From Paenibacillus ginsengihumi DSM 21568 (lineage in GTDB: Bacteria > Bacillota > Bacilli > Paenibacillales > NBRC-103111): a DNA stretch of 36,125 nt. A program made the translations under genes and the position numbers. Positions 25,822-34,402 of the stretch are shown here, one piece after another. Under the pieces are notes generated by a model. The model was not told where the DNA came from and made no database searches. It saw nothing but the letters and a program-made list of their open reading frames with translations. Position 1 is the first letter of the stretch; every line of letters starts with the position of its first letter. The DNA lies in contig NZ_KB905599.1 of NCBI RefSeq assembly GCF_000380965.1, positions 1 to 36,125 of the forward strand. The letters are read 5' to 3'.

Positions 25822-26889
25822 ATGAAAGCGTATTCAGAGAGGCCGCGCAAAAGCTTGACGGCCGTGCTGGACGCGCCCATGCACATCGCGATCGAAGAGC
25901 GGCCGCTGCCTGAGCCCGGCCCCCGCGACGTGCTGGTCCAGGTGATGGCCGTAGGCGTCTGCGGCTCCGACATTCATTTTTACGAGCATGGCCGCATCGG
26001 CAGCAAGCAGGTCGAATATCCGTTTGTGCTCGGGCACGAATGCGCCGGCGTCGTGGTCGCTGTCGGCAGCGAAGTCCGGGGCATCGGCGTCGGGGCGAGG
26101 GTCGCCGTGGAACCCGGCATCGCCTGCTTTCGGTGCGAATACTGCAAGACGGGACGATACAACATATGTCCGAATGTATCGTTCCTGTCGGCGCCGCCCG
26201 TTGACGGAGCGTTCTCCCAGTACATCGTTCACCCGGAGCATCTGCTGCATCCGATTCCGGAGAAGCTGTCGTTCGAAGAAGCGACCTTGATCGAACCGCT
26301 GTCCGTCGGCATCCACGCCTGTCAGGTGGGCGAGGTGAAGCCGGGGATGACGGTGGTCGTAACCGGTCTCGGACCGATCGGGCTGACGGCGGTGATGGCG
26401 GCCAAGACGTTCGGCGCTTCGACCATCATTGCGTCCGATATCGAGCCGTTTCGCCTCGAACTGGCGCGCAGGCTCGGAGCGACGGACGTCGTGCATGCGG
26501 CCGAACAGAGTCTCAGCGAGGCGGCGAAGCAGGCGACGCAGGGCGAAGGTGCCGACATTGCGCTGGATACGACCGGCCATCCGGCAGTTTTGAACGGCAT
26601 TTTGGAAGCGCTTCGCCGAGGGGGAAGGGTCGTGCCGATCGGCTTCCCGACGGCAGAGAAGGTTCCGATTGATCTGACCCGGATGATTTTCGGCGAAATC
26701 CGGATGACTCCTTCCTACCGGTACGCGAATACGTATCCGCTCGGCATCGGCATTCTCGCCTCCGGCGCATTCGATGCGAAGGCGCTGCTGACGGATTTTT
26801 ACGACCTGAAGCATACGGGCGAAGCGCTGGAACGCGCAAGAACGAACAAGCAAAGCAGCGTGAAAGTGATCGTCTATCCGAACGGGTAA
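25822..26889 (+). CDS. Zinc-dependent medium-chain dehydrogenase 2 (sorbitol/xylitol/L-idonate dehydrogenase-like)
   Basis: 355 residues. Catalytic zinc: Cys47 in VCGSDIHFYEHGRIG and His72-Glu73 in GHECAG. Structural zinc: Cys102, 105, 108 and 116. The Tyr-Phe-rich region (VCGSDIHFYEHGRIG) is typical of sorbitol, xylitol and L-idonate 5-dehydrogenases. Rossmann loop GLGPIGLTAVMAAK with SDIEPFR, whose Asp suggests NAD. GGAGG lies 6 bases before ATG 25822. It lies 33 bases after the first dehydrogenase and is clearly divergent from it in sequence, so the two are not a recent duplication. Among candidates, oxidation of L-idonate to 5-keto-gluconate would fit the genes downstream (inference). Confidence 0.9.
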   Translation: MKAYSERPRKSLTAVLDAPMHIAIEERPLPEPGPRDVLVQVMAVGVCGSDIHFYEHGRIGSKQVEYPFVLGHECAGVVVAVGSEVRGIGVGARVAVEPGIACFRCEYCKTGRYNICPNVSFLSAPPVDGAFSQYIVHPEHLLHPIPEKLSFEEATLIEPLSVGIHACQVGEVKPGMTVVVTGLGPIGLTAVMAAKTFGASTIIASDIEPFRLELARRLGATDVVHAAEQSLSEAAKQATQGEGADIALDTTGHPAVLNGILEALRRGGRVVPIGFPTAEKVPIDLTRMIFGEIRMTPSYRYANTYPLGIGILASGAFDAKALLTDFYDLKHTGEALERARTNKQSSVKVIVYPNG

Positions 26890-26970
26890 CGGCTGCTTGA
26901 GGCGAGCACGCCTCCTATTACCTGCAGGCCGCTTGGCAATAAAGCGGAACATCTGAAAGGAGCAAACATA

Positions 26971-27987
26971 ATGAGAAAATGGTTGCCACTAACGCTCGTC
27001 GTATGTCTGGTTTTCCTGTCCGCATGCGGCGGCGCCGGTTCGCAGAGCTCCGGGACGAACGGTTCGTCCGGCTCCTCTGCGAAGGGGAAAACGACCCTGA
27101 AAATGAACATGGTGCTTTCGCAAACCGACGCGACATTCGGCTATTGGCAGCAGTTCGCGAAACAGCTGGAGGAAGCGTCGCAAGGCACGCTCAAGGTGGA
27201 AATTTATCCGTCCGAGACGCTCGGCAAAACGACGGACATGATCGAAGCGATTTCCAAAGGGGCGCCGATCCTGCAGGACAGCGATCCGAGCCACTTGTCG
27301 GATTACGTGTCGGACTTCTCGATCTTCATGCATCCGTATTTGTTCAAAAAGCCCGAAGATATCGAGAAGGCGTGGAAATCCGAAGTCGGCCAGCGGTTAT
27401 CCAAGGATTTGGAAGCGAAAGGTTTGAAAATCGTCACGTTGGTCTATTTCGGAACGAGACATCTGCTGTCTGACCGCGAAGTCGTTACGCGGGCGGATAC
27501 GAAGGGGATGAAAATCCGCAACGCGCCTACGAAAATGTGGAACGAAGTAACTAAGACGCTCGGCGGCAACCCGACGAACACGTCGTGGTCGGAAGTGTAT
27601 ACCGCGCTTTCCCAGGGCGTAGCCGATGGTGCAGAGGCCCCGCTGTCGCTCTTGTACTCCTCGAAGCTGCATGAAACGCGAAAGCATGTATCGCTTACGG
27701 GCCATCTGGTGGCGACCACCTCCATCGTCATGTCCAAGCAGGTGTTCGATTCCCTCCCGCCGGAAGCCCAGAAGGCGATCGAGGAGGTCGGCTCCGCTTA
27801 TCCGGCGAAGCGCGTGGAACTGATTTCGAATCTGGAGCAGGAGTTCCGGGGCAAGCTGGAGGCGGAAGGCGTCATCTTCAATGAAGTGAAGAAGGACGAA
27901 TTTATTGAGGCATCCAAAAAAGTCAGCGAAGTGTTTCCGGAATGGTCGCCCGGCCTTTACGACAGCATGGTGAAAGCCATCGAATAA
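26971..27987 (+). CDS. dctP: TRAP transporter substrate-binding lipoprotein (DctP family)
   Basis: 338 residues. Lipoprotein signal peptide ending LSAC with lipid-anchored Cys19, then a Ser/Gly-rich linker. DctP core features: GTLKVEIYPSETLGKTTDMI and KGMKIRNAP, whose Arg normally clamps the substrate carboxylate, then NTSWSEVYTALSQGVADGAE. The conserved Arg implies an organic-acid substrate, as in nearly all TRAP systems. Anchoring to the membrane as a lipoprotein is expected in a Gram-positive cell without a periplasm. AAGGAG lies 8 bases before ATG 26971. The Q and M membrane subunits follow directly. Confidence 0.94.
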   Translation: MRKWLPLTLVVCLVFLSACGGAGSQSSGTNGSSGSSAKGKTTLKMNMVLSQTDATFGYWQQFAKQLEEASQGTLKVEIYPSETLGKTTDMIEAISKGAPILQDSDPSHLSDYVSDFSIFMHPYLFKKPEDIEKAWKSEVGQRLSKDLEAKGLKIVTLVYFGTRHLLSDREVVTRADTKGMKIRNAPTKMWNEVTKTLGGNPTNTSWSEVYTALSQGVADGAEAPLSLLYSSKLHETRKHVSLTGHLVATTSIVMSKQVFDSLPPEAQKAIEEVGSAYPAKRVELISNLEQEFRGKLEAEGVIFNEVKKDEFIEASKKVSEVFPEWSPGLYDSMVKAIE

Positions 27988-28045
27988 TCAGCGTAAAACA
28001 GGCGAAAAGAACGCTCAATCCTGAAGACGAGAGAGGAGGCAGAGG

Positions 28046-28534
28046 ATGAAGCGGTTTTGGCAAAATTTCGAATGGATCGTCAGCGGTACAGCGTTCTCGG
28101 TCATGGTAGCGATCGTTGTGCTCAACGTGCTCTCCCGGTTTTTTCTGGGCTACTCGTTCGTCTTTACCGAAGAAATCGCTTACTTCGGGTTTGCGTATAC
28201 CGTCTTTTTCGGCGTCTGCATTCTTTACAGGAAGCATGCGCTCATAGCGATCGACATTATCGTCGACCGGATGCCGAAAGGCGCCAGGCACGTTACGAGA
28301 ATCATAAATACGCTGCTGCTGCTGGCGGGCAATCTGTATCTCCTGTACCTGAGCATCGAAATTTCGGTGGACGGCTGGATTCGGACGACAGCGGCGCTCA
28401 ACATTCCCTATACGTATATGTATATCTCCGCGACATTGGCCTTTGCGATCATGTCAGTTCATTCGGTCCGCTTCCTGATCGAGGCGTTTCGCGGCGGGGA
28501 ATGGGTGACTGTCCCACCGGATGAGCAGCAATAA
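28046..28534 (+). CDS. dctQ: TRAP transporter small membrane subunit (DctQ family)
   Basis: 162 residues with four membrane helices, the normal size and topology for DctQ. Family features: NVLSRFFLGYSFVFTEEIAY (about 28-47) and a conserved RKHALIAIDIIVDRMP loop. AGGAGG lies 6 bases before ATG 28046, 58 bases after the binding-protein gene. DctQ pairs with DctM to drive sodium-coupled uptake of the substrate handed over by DctP. Confidence 0.93.
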   Translation: MKRFWQNFEWIVSGTAFSVMVAIVVLNVLSRFFLGYSFVFTEEIAYFGFAYTVFFGVCILYRKHALIAIDIIVDRMPKGARHVTRIINTLLLLAGNLYLLYLSIEISVDGWIRTTAALNIPYTYMYISATLAFAIMSVHSVRFLIEAFRGGEWVTVPPDEQQ

Positions 28535-28564
28535 CATGCGTCCACAGCAGGAGGAGATCATCAC

Positions 28565-29857
28565 ATGGACTTCGTTTCGTATCTTCCTTTGATCTTATTG
28601 TTCGTCCTGTTTTTTATCCGCATCCCGGTCGCGTATTCCATGCTGATCGTGACGGTCGTCTATTTCCTGTTTATTAACGATACGATGCCGGTGGAGATGG
28701 TCGTCCAGCGGCTCGTCACCTCGACCGAATCGTTCCCGTATTTGGCGATTCCGTTCTTCGCCTGCGCGGGCGTCGTCTTTAATTACGCCGGCATTACGGA
28801 TCGATTGATGGCTTTGGCCGTGGCGCTGGTAGGCCATATGAAAGGCAGTCTGGGACAGGTGAACGTGCTGTTAAGCACGCTGATGGGCGGACTATCCGGG
28901 TCGGCGAACGCCGATGCGGCGATGGATTCCAAAATTCTCGTCCCCCAAATGACGAAGAACGGATACGACAAAGCGTTCTCGACCGCCCTGACGGCAGCGT
29001 CGTCTTGCATCACGCCGATCATTCCGCCGGGCATCATTCTGATTTTGTATGCGATCGCGTCGGACGTGTCGATCGCCAAGATGTTCTATGCGGGATATTT
29101 GCCGGGGCTGATGATTTGCGCGGGGCTCATGATCGCGGTCGCCATCATTTCGAAAAAAAGAGGGTACGGAGCCATCCGCGAGAAGCGGGCTACGCTCAAA
29201 GAAATTTTCAAGCAGCTGCTCGATTCCGTCTGGGCTCTGCTGCTGCCGTTCGGCATTATCATGGGACTGCGCGTCGGCATGTTCACGCCGACCGAGGCCG
29301 GCGCCATGTCGGTGCTCTATGCGGTCGTTATCGGAGCATTTATTTATCGCAAGCTGAAATGGAGCGATATTCCCGCGATCATCAAGGAATCCATTATGGC
29401 AACGGCGGGCGTCATGTTCATTATCGGAGCGGCCAACGCGTTCGGCAGCTATTTGACCTGGGAGCGGATTCCGCTTATCGTGTCCGATGCGCTGATCAAC
29501 AACATTTCCGACCCGTTCGTGCTGCTGCTCATCATCAATTTGCTGCTGCTGGTCGTCGGCTGTTTCTTGGAGGGCGGCGCGGCGATGGTCATGCTGGCTC
29601 CCTTGCTTGTCCCGGCCGCTGCGGCATTGGGCGTCGATCTCGTGCATTTCGGCATCATCATGTGCATCAACCTGACGATTGCCGGATTTACGCCGCCGTT
29701 CGGGACGATGATGTTCGTGACGACTTCGATCACCGGCGTCAAAATCGAACAATACACGCGGGCGTCGCTGCCGTTTTTGCTCGTCCTGCTGCTGGTCTTG
29801 TTCCTAGTTACTTATATCCCCCAAATCGTTCTGTTTATTCCAAACCTGCTCTCATGA
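28565..29857 (+). CDS. dctM: TRAP transporter large membrane subunit (DctM family)
   Basis: 430 residues with about 12 membrane segments, normal for DctM. Conserved family stretches include IPFFACAGVVFNYAGITDRL, GGLSGSANADAAMDSKILVP and TAASSCITPIIPPGIILILY, and the second repeat TPTEAGAMSVLYA and NLTIAGFTPPFGTMMF. AGGAGG begins about 14 bases before ATG 28565. With DctP and DctQ the transporter is complete. The following 116 bases contain an operator-like inverted repeat before the next gene. Confidence 0.95.
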   Translation: MDFVSYLPLILLFVLFFIRIPVAYSMLIVTVVYFLFINDTMPVEMVVQRLVTSTESFPYLAIPFFACAGVVFNYAGITDRLMALAVALVGHMKGSLGQVNVLLSTLMGGLSGSANADAAMDSKILVPQMTKNGYDKAFSTALTAASSCITPIIPPGIILILYAIASDVSIAKMFYAGYLPGLMICAGLMIAVAIISKKRGYGAIREKRATLKEIFKQLLDSVWALLLPFGIIMGLRVGMFTPTEAGAMSVLYAVVIGAFIYRKLKWSDIPAIIKESIMATAGVMFIIGAANAFGSYLTWERIPLIVSDALINNISDPFVLLLIINLLLLVVGCFLEGGAAMVMLAPLLVPAAAALGVDLVHFGIIMCINLTIAGFTPPFGTMMFVTTSITGVKIEQYTRASLPFLLVLLLVLFLVTYIPQIVLFIPNLLS

Positions 29858-29908
29858 TCCGTTTGCGCTCAACGGAAAGCAGGCCGACATCAATCGCATT
29901 AGCGATCT

Positions 29909-29930
29909 GGAAACGTGACCGAACGTTTTC
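29909..29930. promoter_or_regulatory. Spaced operator-like inverted repeat within the cluster
   Basis: GGAAACGT (29909-29916) and ACGTTTTC (29923-29930) form an inverted repeat with one mismatch and a 6-base spacer, built from the same half-site as the two LacI operators upstream. It may be an auxiliary site or chance; no clear promoter was found beside it. Confidence 0.3.
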
Positions 29931-29973
29931 ATTCAGCTCATATGATCTTTATACAAAAAAGGAGACTGAAACC

Positions 29974-31098
29974 ATGCAATCGAAAATTATTAACGTAGAA
30001 GCGATTCCGGTCAAAATGCCGCTCAACAAAATTTACAAGGGCAGCAATTACTTCATGTCTCATCGCGTCACCGTCGTTACCCGCATTACGACGGAGGACA
30101 ACATCGTCGGAGAAATCTACAACGGTGACGAAATCGATCATCTGGACGCCATCGTGAAGATGATCCGGGATGTGATCAAGCCGCTGATCGTCGGGGAGAA
30201 CATTTTCGATCTGAACGGCATCTGGGACAAAATTTATCCGCTGACCTATAACATTTTGGCCGACCGGAAAATCGCGCTCAACGCGATCGCCTGCGTCGAC
30301 AGCGCCGTGCACGATGCGATCGGCAAGACGCTCGGGGTGCCTCTGATCCAGCTGTGGGGCGGCTCCCGGACGAAGCTGCCGGTCATGGTCATCGGCGGCT
30401 ACTATACGGAAGGCGTCGACGTCGACGAGGCGGCGATCGTAAGCGATATCGAGACCTACAAAGCGATGGGCGCGGCGGCCTGCAAATTCAAGGTCGGCGG
30501 ACGTTCGCCGGAGGTGGATGTGAAGCGCGTTGAGATCGCGCGCAAGGCAGCCGGCGACGACTTCATCCTCGCTGTCGACGCGAACCAGGGCTGGTCCCGC
30601 GCAGATGCGCTGAAGTTCGCAAGCGGCGTGCGCGATCTGGGAATCCGCTGGTTCGAGGAGCCGTGCCGCTGGAGTTACGACAAGGATGCGATGAAGGATA
30701 TTCGCCAGATGTCGGGCATCCCGGTGGCGGCCGGTCAGAGCGAGGTGTCGCCGGCCAAATGCATCGAGCTGATGACGAACGGCTCCATCGATGTCTGCAA
30801 CTACGACGCGAGCTGGAGCGGCGGCCCGACCGTATGGCGCCAGGTAGCGGGCGCGGCGGCAGCCCTCGGCTTCGAGATGGCGCACCACGAGGAGCCGCAA
30901 ATTTCGGCGCATCTGCTTGGCGCGGCGCCGACAGGGACGTTCCTTGAAGTGTTCCACCCGGATCGCGACCCGATGTTCTACAGCATGATCGCAGACCGCA
31001 ATCCGTTCGTTGGCGGTTATTACGAGATTCCGAACAATCCGGGCTTCGGCATCCGGCTCAATTGGGAAACGATCAACCGTTACCGTCTGGACCAATAA
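29974..31098 (+). CDS. Enolase-superfamily acid dehydratase/racemase, mandelate racemase subgroup
   Basis: 374 residues: N-terminal capping domain (1-125) and a TIM-barrel domain. Catalytic set of the mandelate racemase subgroup: KxK motif K171-x-K173 in CKFKVGG, metal ligands D202 (AVDANQGW), E228 (WFEEP) and E257 (GQSE), catalytic His at 304/305 (MAHHEEP) with a candidate partner Asp at 273, and E325 (FLEVF). Such enzymes dehydrate or racemise hydroxy and sugar acids (tartrate, gluconate, galactonate, fuconate, glucarate and mandelate). The exact substrate is not predictable by eye. AAAAAGGAGA lies about 8 bases before ATG 29974. Its place between an acid transporter and a split transketolase favours a dehydratase role. 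Confidence 0.9.
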   Translation: MQSKIINVEAIPVKMPLNKIYKGSNYFMSHRVTVVTRITTEDNIVGEIYNGDEIDHLDAIVKMIRDVIKPLIVGENIFDLNGIWDKIYPLTYNILADRKIALNAIACVDSAVHDAIGKTLGVPLIQLWGGSRTKLPVMVIGGYYTEGVDVDEAAIVSDIETYKAMGAAACKFKVGGRSPEVDVKRVEIARKAAGDDFILAVDANQGWSRADALKFASGVRDLGIRWFEEPCRWSYDKDAMKDIRQMSGIPVAAGQSEVSPAKCIELMTNGSIDVCNYDASWSGGPTVWRQVAGAAAALGFEMAHHEEPQISAHLLGAAPTGTFLEVFHPDRDPMFYSMIADRNPFVGGYYEIPNNPGFGIRLNWETINRYRLDQ

Positions 31099-31113
31099 CG
31101 AGGAGGGAGAACG

Positions 31114-31962
31114 ATGCAGCAAGCGAACATTCCGGAGCTGAAGCGAATTGCGGCCGCCGCCAGAAAACTGCTGATCGAAACCGTTCATTACGCCAAGGCG
31201 GGCCACGTCGGCGGTCCGCTGTCGGCCATGGATATGCTGGTGGCGCTCTATTTTCACATCATGAACATCCGCCCGGATGACCCGCGCTGGGAGGAGCGCG
31301 ACCGCTTCGTCTTGTCGAAGGGGCATTCGGCGCTCGCCTTGTACAGCGTTATGGCGAAGCGGGGCTATCTTCCCGAGGAGGAGCTGAAGACGTTCGACCG
31401 CATCGATTCGCGGCTTCAGGGACATCCGGATATGAACGTCCTTCCCGGCCTCGATATGTCGACCGGCTCGCTCGGCCAAGGCATCTCCGCGGCGGTCGGC
31501 ATGGCGCTCGGCGCCAAGCTGCAGGGCCGGACGTTCACGACCTACTGCATGGTCGGCGACGGCGAAGTTCAGGAAGGCCAGGTGTGGGAGGCGGCCGACG
31601 TCGCGGTAAGATACGGCTTGGACAACCTGATCGTGCTGATGGATTACAACAAGCTGCAGCAGTTCGGCTGGGCGGGCGAAGGAACGGCTCGCTTGGCGCC
31701 GATTGCCGATCCGGAGAAGAAATGGCAGGCGTTCGGATGGAACGTGCTTGCGATCGACGGGCATGACTTTCAACAGATCATCGACGCCTGCGCCGCGGCG
31801 AAAGCTCACCGAGGCACGCCGACGGTCATCGTCGCCCATACCGTGAAGGGCAAAGGCGTCAGCTTCATGGAAAACGAATATTTGTGGCATTCGAGAATCC
31901 CGACGGACGCCGAGCTCGCGCTGGCGCTGGAACAGCTTTCGACAGGGGGGAACGACCGATGA
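31114..31962 (+). CDS. Transketolase, N-terminal (TPP-binding) subunit
   Basis: 282 residues, equivalent to the first third of the full-length enzyme. TPP motif GDGEVQEGQVWEA (148-160) with Asn179 in MDYNKLQQ. DRFVLSKGHSALALY (63-77), QGHPDMNVLPGLDMSTGSLG (102-121) and AGHVGGPLSAMD (29-40), which replaces the usual SGHPG. GGAGG lies 7 bases before ATG 31114. Its end overlaps the C-terminal subunit gene by 4 bases (ATGA), so the subunits are made in coupled fashion. Split transketolases often act in sugar-acid or unusual-sugar catabolism rather than in the housekeeping pathway; a full-length tkt exists at 13152-15146. Confidence 0.94.
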   Translation: MQQANIPELKRIAAAARKLLIETVHYAKAGHVGGPLSAMDMLVALYFHIMNIRPDDPRWEERDRFVLSKGHSALALYSVMAKRGYLPEEELKTFDRIDSRLQGHPDMNVLPGLDMSTGSLGQGISAAVGMALGAKLQGRTFTTYCMVGDGEVQEGQVWEAADVAVRYGLDNLIVLMDYNKLQQFGWAGEGTARLAPIADPEKKWQAFGWNVLAIDGHDFQQIIDACAAAKAHRGTPTVIVAHTVKGKGVSFMENEYLWHSRIPTDAELALALEQLSTGGNDR

Positions 31963-32909
31963 GCGGAATCGTGATGGAACAACAGGCGATGCGGGACGCG
32001 TTCGGCGAGGAGCTGCTGGCGATCGCCCTTAGCGACGCGAGAGTGTACGCGCTGGACGGAGATCTGGCCAACTCGACGAAGATCGATAAAGTGGCGTCGC
32101 AGCTGCCGGAGCGATTGCTGCAGATGGGCATCGCCGAGCAGAACATGATCGGCGTCGCCGCCGGCCTGGCGTCGGTCGGCCTGCAGCCGTGGGCGGCCAC
32201 GTTCGCCGCGTTTCTCACCAAGCGAAGCCTCGACCAGATCCAGGTCGTCGTCGCGCAGCCGAAGATGGATGTGAAGCTGATCGGCGCTTACAGCGGCCTG
32301 CTTAACGGCTGCGCGGGCAAGACGCACCAGGCGACGGAAGACGTATCCATCATGCGGAGCCTGGCGTATATGACCGTGCTCGCTCCCGGGGATACGACCG
32401 AGCTGCGCGCAATGATGAGGTGGGCCAATGCGTACGACGGCCCTGTCTACATCCGCGTGGCCCGCGACCCGGTCGGCGCCATTGTCGGCGAAGACTATCG
32501 CTACGAGCACGGCAAAGGCGTCCGCCTCAAGGAAGGTAGCGATCTGACGATCGTCACCTCCGGCACGCAGACGCACCGCTCGCTGCAGGCGGCAAAGGAG
32601 CTGGAGGCCGAGGGCATCTCTGCGGCGGTGCTGCATTTGCCGTCGATCAAGCCGCTGGACGCGGAGGCGATCGTCGAGGCCGCACAGCGCACGGGCGCGA
32701 TCCTGACGACGGAGGAGCACACCGTGATCGGCGGGCTCGGCAGCGCCGTGGCCGAGGTGCTGGTCGAGCATTGCCCGGTGCCGATGCTGCGGCTCGGCGT
32801 CCAGGACATCAACATCCAATCAGGCTCCAACAATGAGCTGCTGGAGCGGTACGGGTTGTCCGTCGACAGCGTCAAGCAGAAGGCGAAGCAGCTGCTGGGC
32901 AGAAAATAG
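31959..32909 (+). CDS. Transketolase, C-terminal (pyrimidine-binding) subunit
   Basis: 316 residues. The catalytic Glu60 lies in MGIAEQNMIGVAAGL. A GKTHQATEDVSIMR segment corresponds to [14 protein letters not shown] of the full-length enzyme. R12, S39 (GDLANST) and the Arg in YIRVARDP appear to match phosphate-contacting residues of classical transketolase, so a phosphorylated acceptor remains possible. The open frame extends to 31884 inside the previous gene, but ATG 31959, preceded by GGGGGG 8 bases upstream, is the start. Works with the N-terminal subunit as an alpha2-beta2-like enzyme. Next gene begins 29 bases on. Confidence 0.94.
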   Translation: MSGIVMEQQAMRDAFGEELLAIALSDARVYALDGDLANSTKIDKVASQLPERLLQMGIAEQNMIGVAAGLASVGLQPWAATFAAFLTKRSLDQIQVVVAQPKMDVKLIGAYSGLLNGCAGKTHQATEDVSIMRSLAYMTVLAPGDTTELRAMMRWANAYDGPVYIRVARDPVGAIVGEDYRYEHGKGVRLKEGSDLTIVTSGTQTHRSLQAAKELEAEGISAAVLHLPSIKPLDAEAIVEAAQRTGAILTTEEHTVIGGLGSAVAEVLVEHCPVPMLRLGVQDINIQSGSNNELLERYGLSVDSVKQKAKQLLGRK

Positions 32910-32938
32910 ATGGCGAGATTGCGAGAGGAGGATGACGG

Positions 32939-34375
32939 GTGAGCAAGCAGGTGCGGGAGATTGGCAGCATCATAGGGGAGCGAATCGATTATTCGGGCGA
33001 GGTCATCCCTGTCTTCAACAAATATAACGGAGAAGTGCTCGCGAATGTTCGCTGCGCGAGCAGAGAAGTGGTCGCGGAAGCGGTCGCAGAGGCGGTGCGC
33101 ACATTCCGGACGACCAAGCTGACGCCTACCGAGCGAAGCGGCATTTTGCTTAAGGCGGCGCAGCTCGTGCGGGAACGGCGGGAGGAATTCGCGCGCTCGA
33201 TGGTGCGCGAGGTCGGCCGGACGATCCGCGATTGCCGGGTCGAGGTCGACCGTTTGATCAACACGCTGACGATTTCCGCCGAGGAGGCGAAGCGGATCGC
33301 CGGGCACGGCGTCCCGATCGACGGTCTGGCCGGTCATGAGAACCGGCTGGCCTTCACCGTCCGCGTGCCGGTCGGCGTCATCGGGGCGATCACTCCGTTC
33401 AACAATCCGCTGAACTTAACCGCGCACAAGATCGCTCCCGCCATCGCCGCCGGCAACACCGTCGTGCTGAAGCCCGCGGAGGTCGCGCCGATCACGGTGA
33501 TGATGCTGGCGGATGTGCTGCGGGAAGCCGGGCTGCCTCCGGGCTTTCTGAACGTCGTGAACGGCCTCGGCGGGCAGACCGGGCAGTATTTGCTGGAGGA
33601 TGAGCGCATTAACATGTATACGTTCACGGGCAGCCTCGGCGTCGGCAAGCATATCAAGCAGACGACAGGCATCCGCAAAGTGACGCTGGAGCTCGGCAGC
33701 AACTCGCCGACGATCGTCCACAAGGACGCGGACAATCTGGATGACATCGCGCAAATTTGCGCCATGCGCGGATTTACCGCGACGAACGGGCAGGCGTGCA
33801 TTTCGGTGCAGCGGCTGTACGTGCATGCCGATATTTTCGACGAATTCGTGGCGAAGCTCGTCGACTGCGCAGAGCGCATCAAGATGGGCGATCCGGAGCT
33901 GGAAGAGACGGATCTCGGGCCGCTCATCTCGGAGAAGGAGGCAAGGCGCATCGAGGAATGGGTCAGCGAGGCGGTCGCTGCCGGCGCCCGCATCGTGTGC
34001 GGCGGCCGCCGCAACGGCGTGTTTTTCCAGCCGACGGTGCTGACGAACGTCGATGCGGCGATGAAGGTCATGTGCAAGGAAGTGTTCGGCCCGGTCATCA
34101 ATGTCGTCGCTTACGACGATGTCGACGAGGTGTTCCGCCAGGTCAACGACTCCGAATTCGGCCTGCAGGCCGGCCTGTTCACCTCATCGCTGCCGCTTGC
34201 CATGCGGGCGGTGTATGAGCTGGAGTTTGGCGGCGTCATGATCAACGACGTATCGACGTACCGGTCGGACGCTATGCCGTACGGCGGGACGAAAAACAGC
34301 GGGCTCGGCAAGGAAGGGCCGCGTTACGCGATCGAGGAAATGACGGACGAGCGGATCATCGTCATGAAGCTGTAA
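32939..34375 (+). CDS. NAD(P)-dependent aldehyde dehydrogenase
   Basis: 478 residues, complete ALDH fold. Oxyanion Asn155 in TPFNNPLNL, general base Glu251 in TLELGSNSP and nucleophile Cys287 in NGQACISV. The PFNNPLNLTAHKIAPAIAAG stretch groups it with lactaldehyde, glyceraldehyde-3-phosphate (non-phosphorylating), phosphonoacetaldehyde and sulfolactaldehyde dehydrogenases, which accept small, polar, often anionic aldehydes. GTG 32939 has GAGAGGAGG 7 bases upstream. Directly after the split transketolase, it is well placed to oxidise the aldehyde that transketolase leaves behind; substrate is inference. Confidence 0.93.
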   Translation: MSKQVREIGSIIGERIDYSGEVIPVFNKYNGEVLANVRCASREVVAEAVAEAVRTFRTTKLTPTERSGILLKAAQLVRERREEFARSMVREVGRTIRDCRVEVDRLINTLTISAEEAKRIAGHGVPIDGLAGHENRLAFTVRVPVGVIGAITPFNNPLNLTAHKIAPAIAAGNTVVLKPAEVAPITVMMLADVLREAGLPPGFLNVVNGLGGQTGQYLLEDERINMYTFTGSLGVGKHIKQTTGIRKVTLELGSNSPTIVHKDADNLDDIAQICAMRGFTATNGQACISVQRLYVHADIFDEFVAKLVDCAERIKMGDPELEETDLGPLISEKEARRIEEWVSEAVAAGARIVCGGRRNGVFFQPTVLTNVDAAMKVMCKEVFGPVINVVAYDDVDEVFRQVNDSEFGLQAGLFTSSLPLAMRAVYELEFGGVMINDVSTYRSDAMPYGGTKNSGLGKEGPRYAIEEMTDERIIVMKL

Positions 34376-34402
34376 AGCGGACGAAGGAAGAGGGGAGCCG
34401 AA

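Noticed and set aside
29005..29973. Upstream extension of the MR-type enzyme reading frame
   Set aside because: It overlaps dctM in another frame; the ribosome site and conserved N-terminus place the start at 29974.
29938..31890. 650-codon frame antisense to the MR-type enzyme and transketolase subunit
   Set aside because: Arg/His-rich shadow with no recognisable domain; the plus-strand genes carry all catalytic motifs and ribosome sites.
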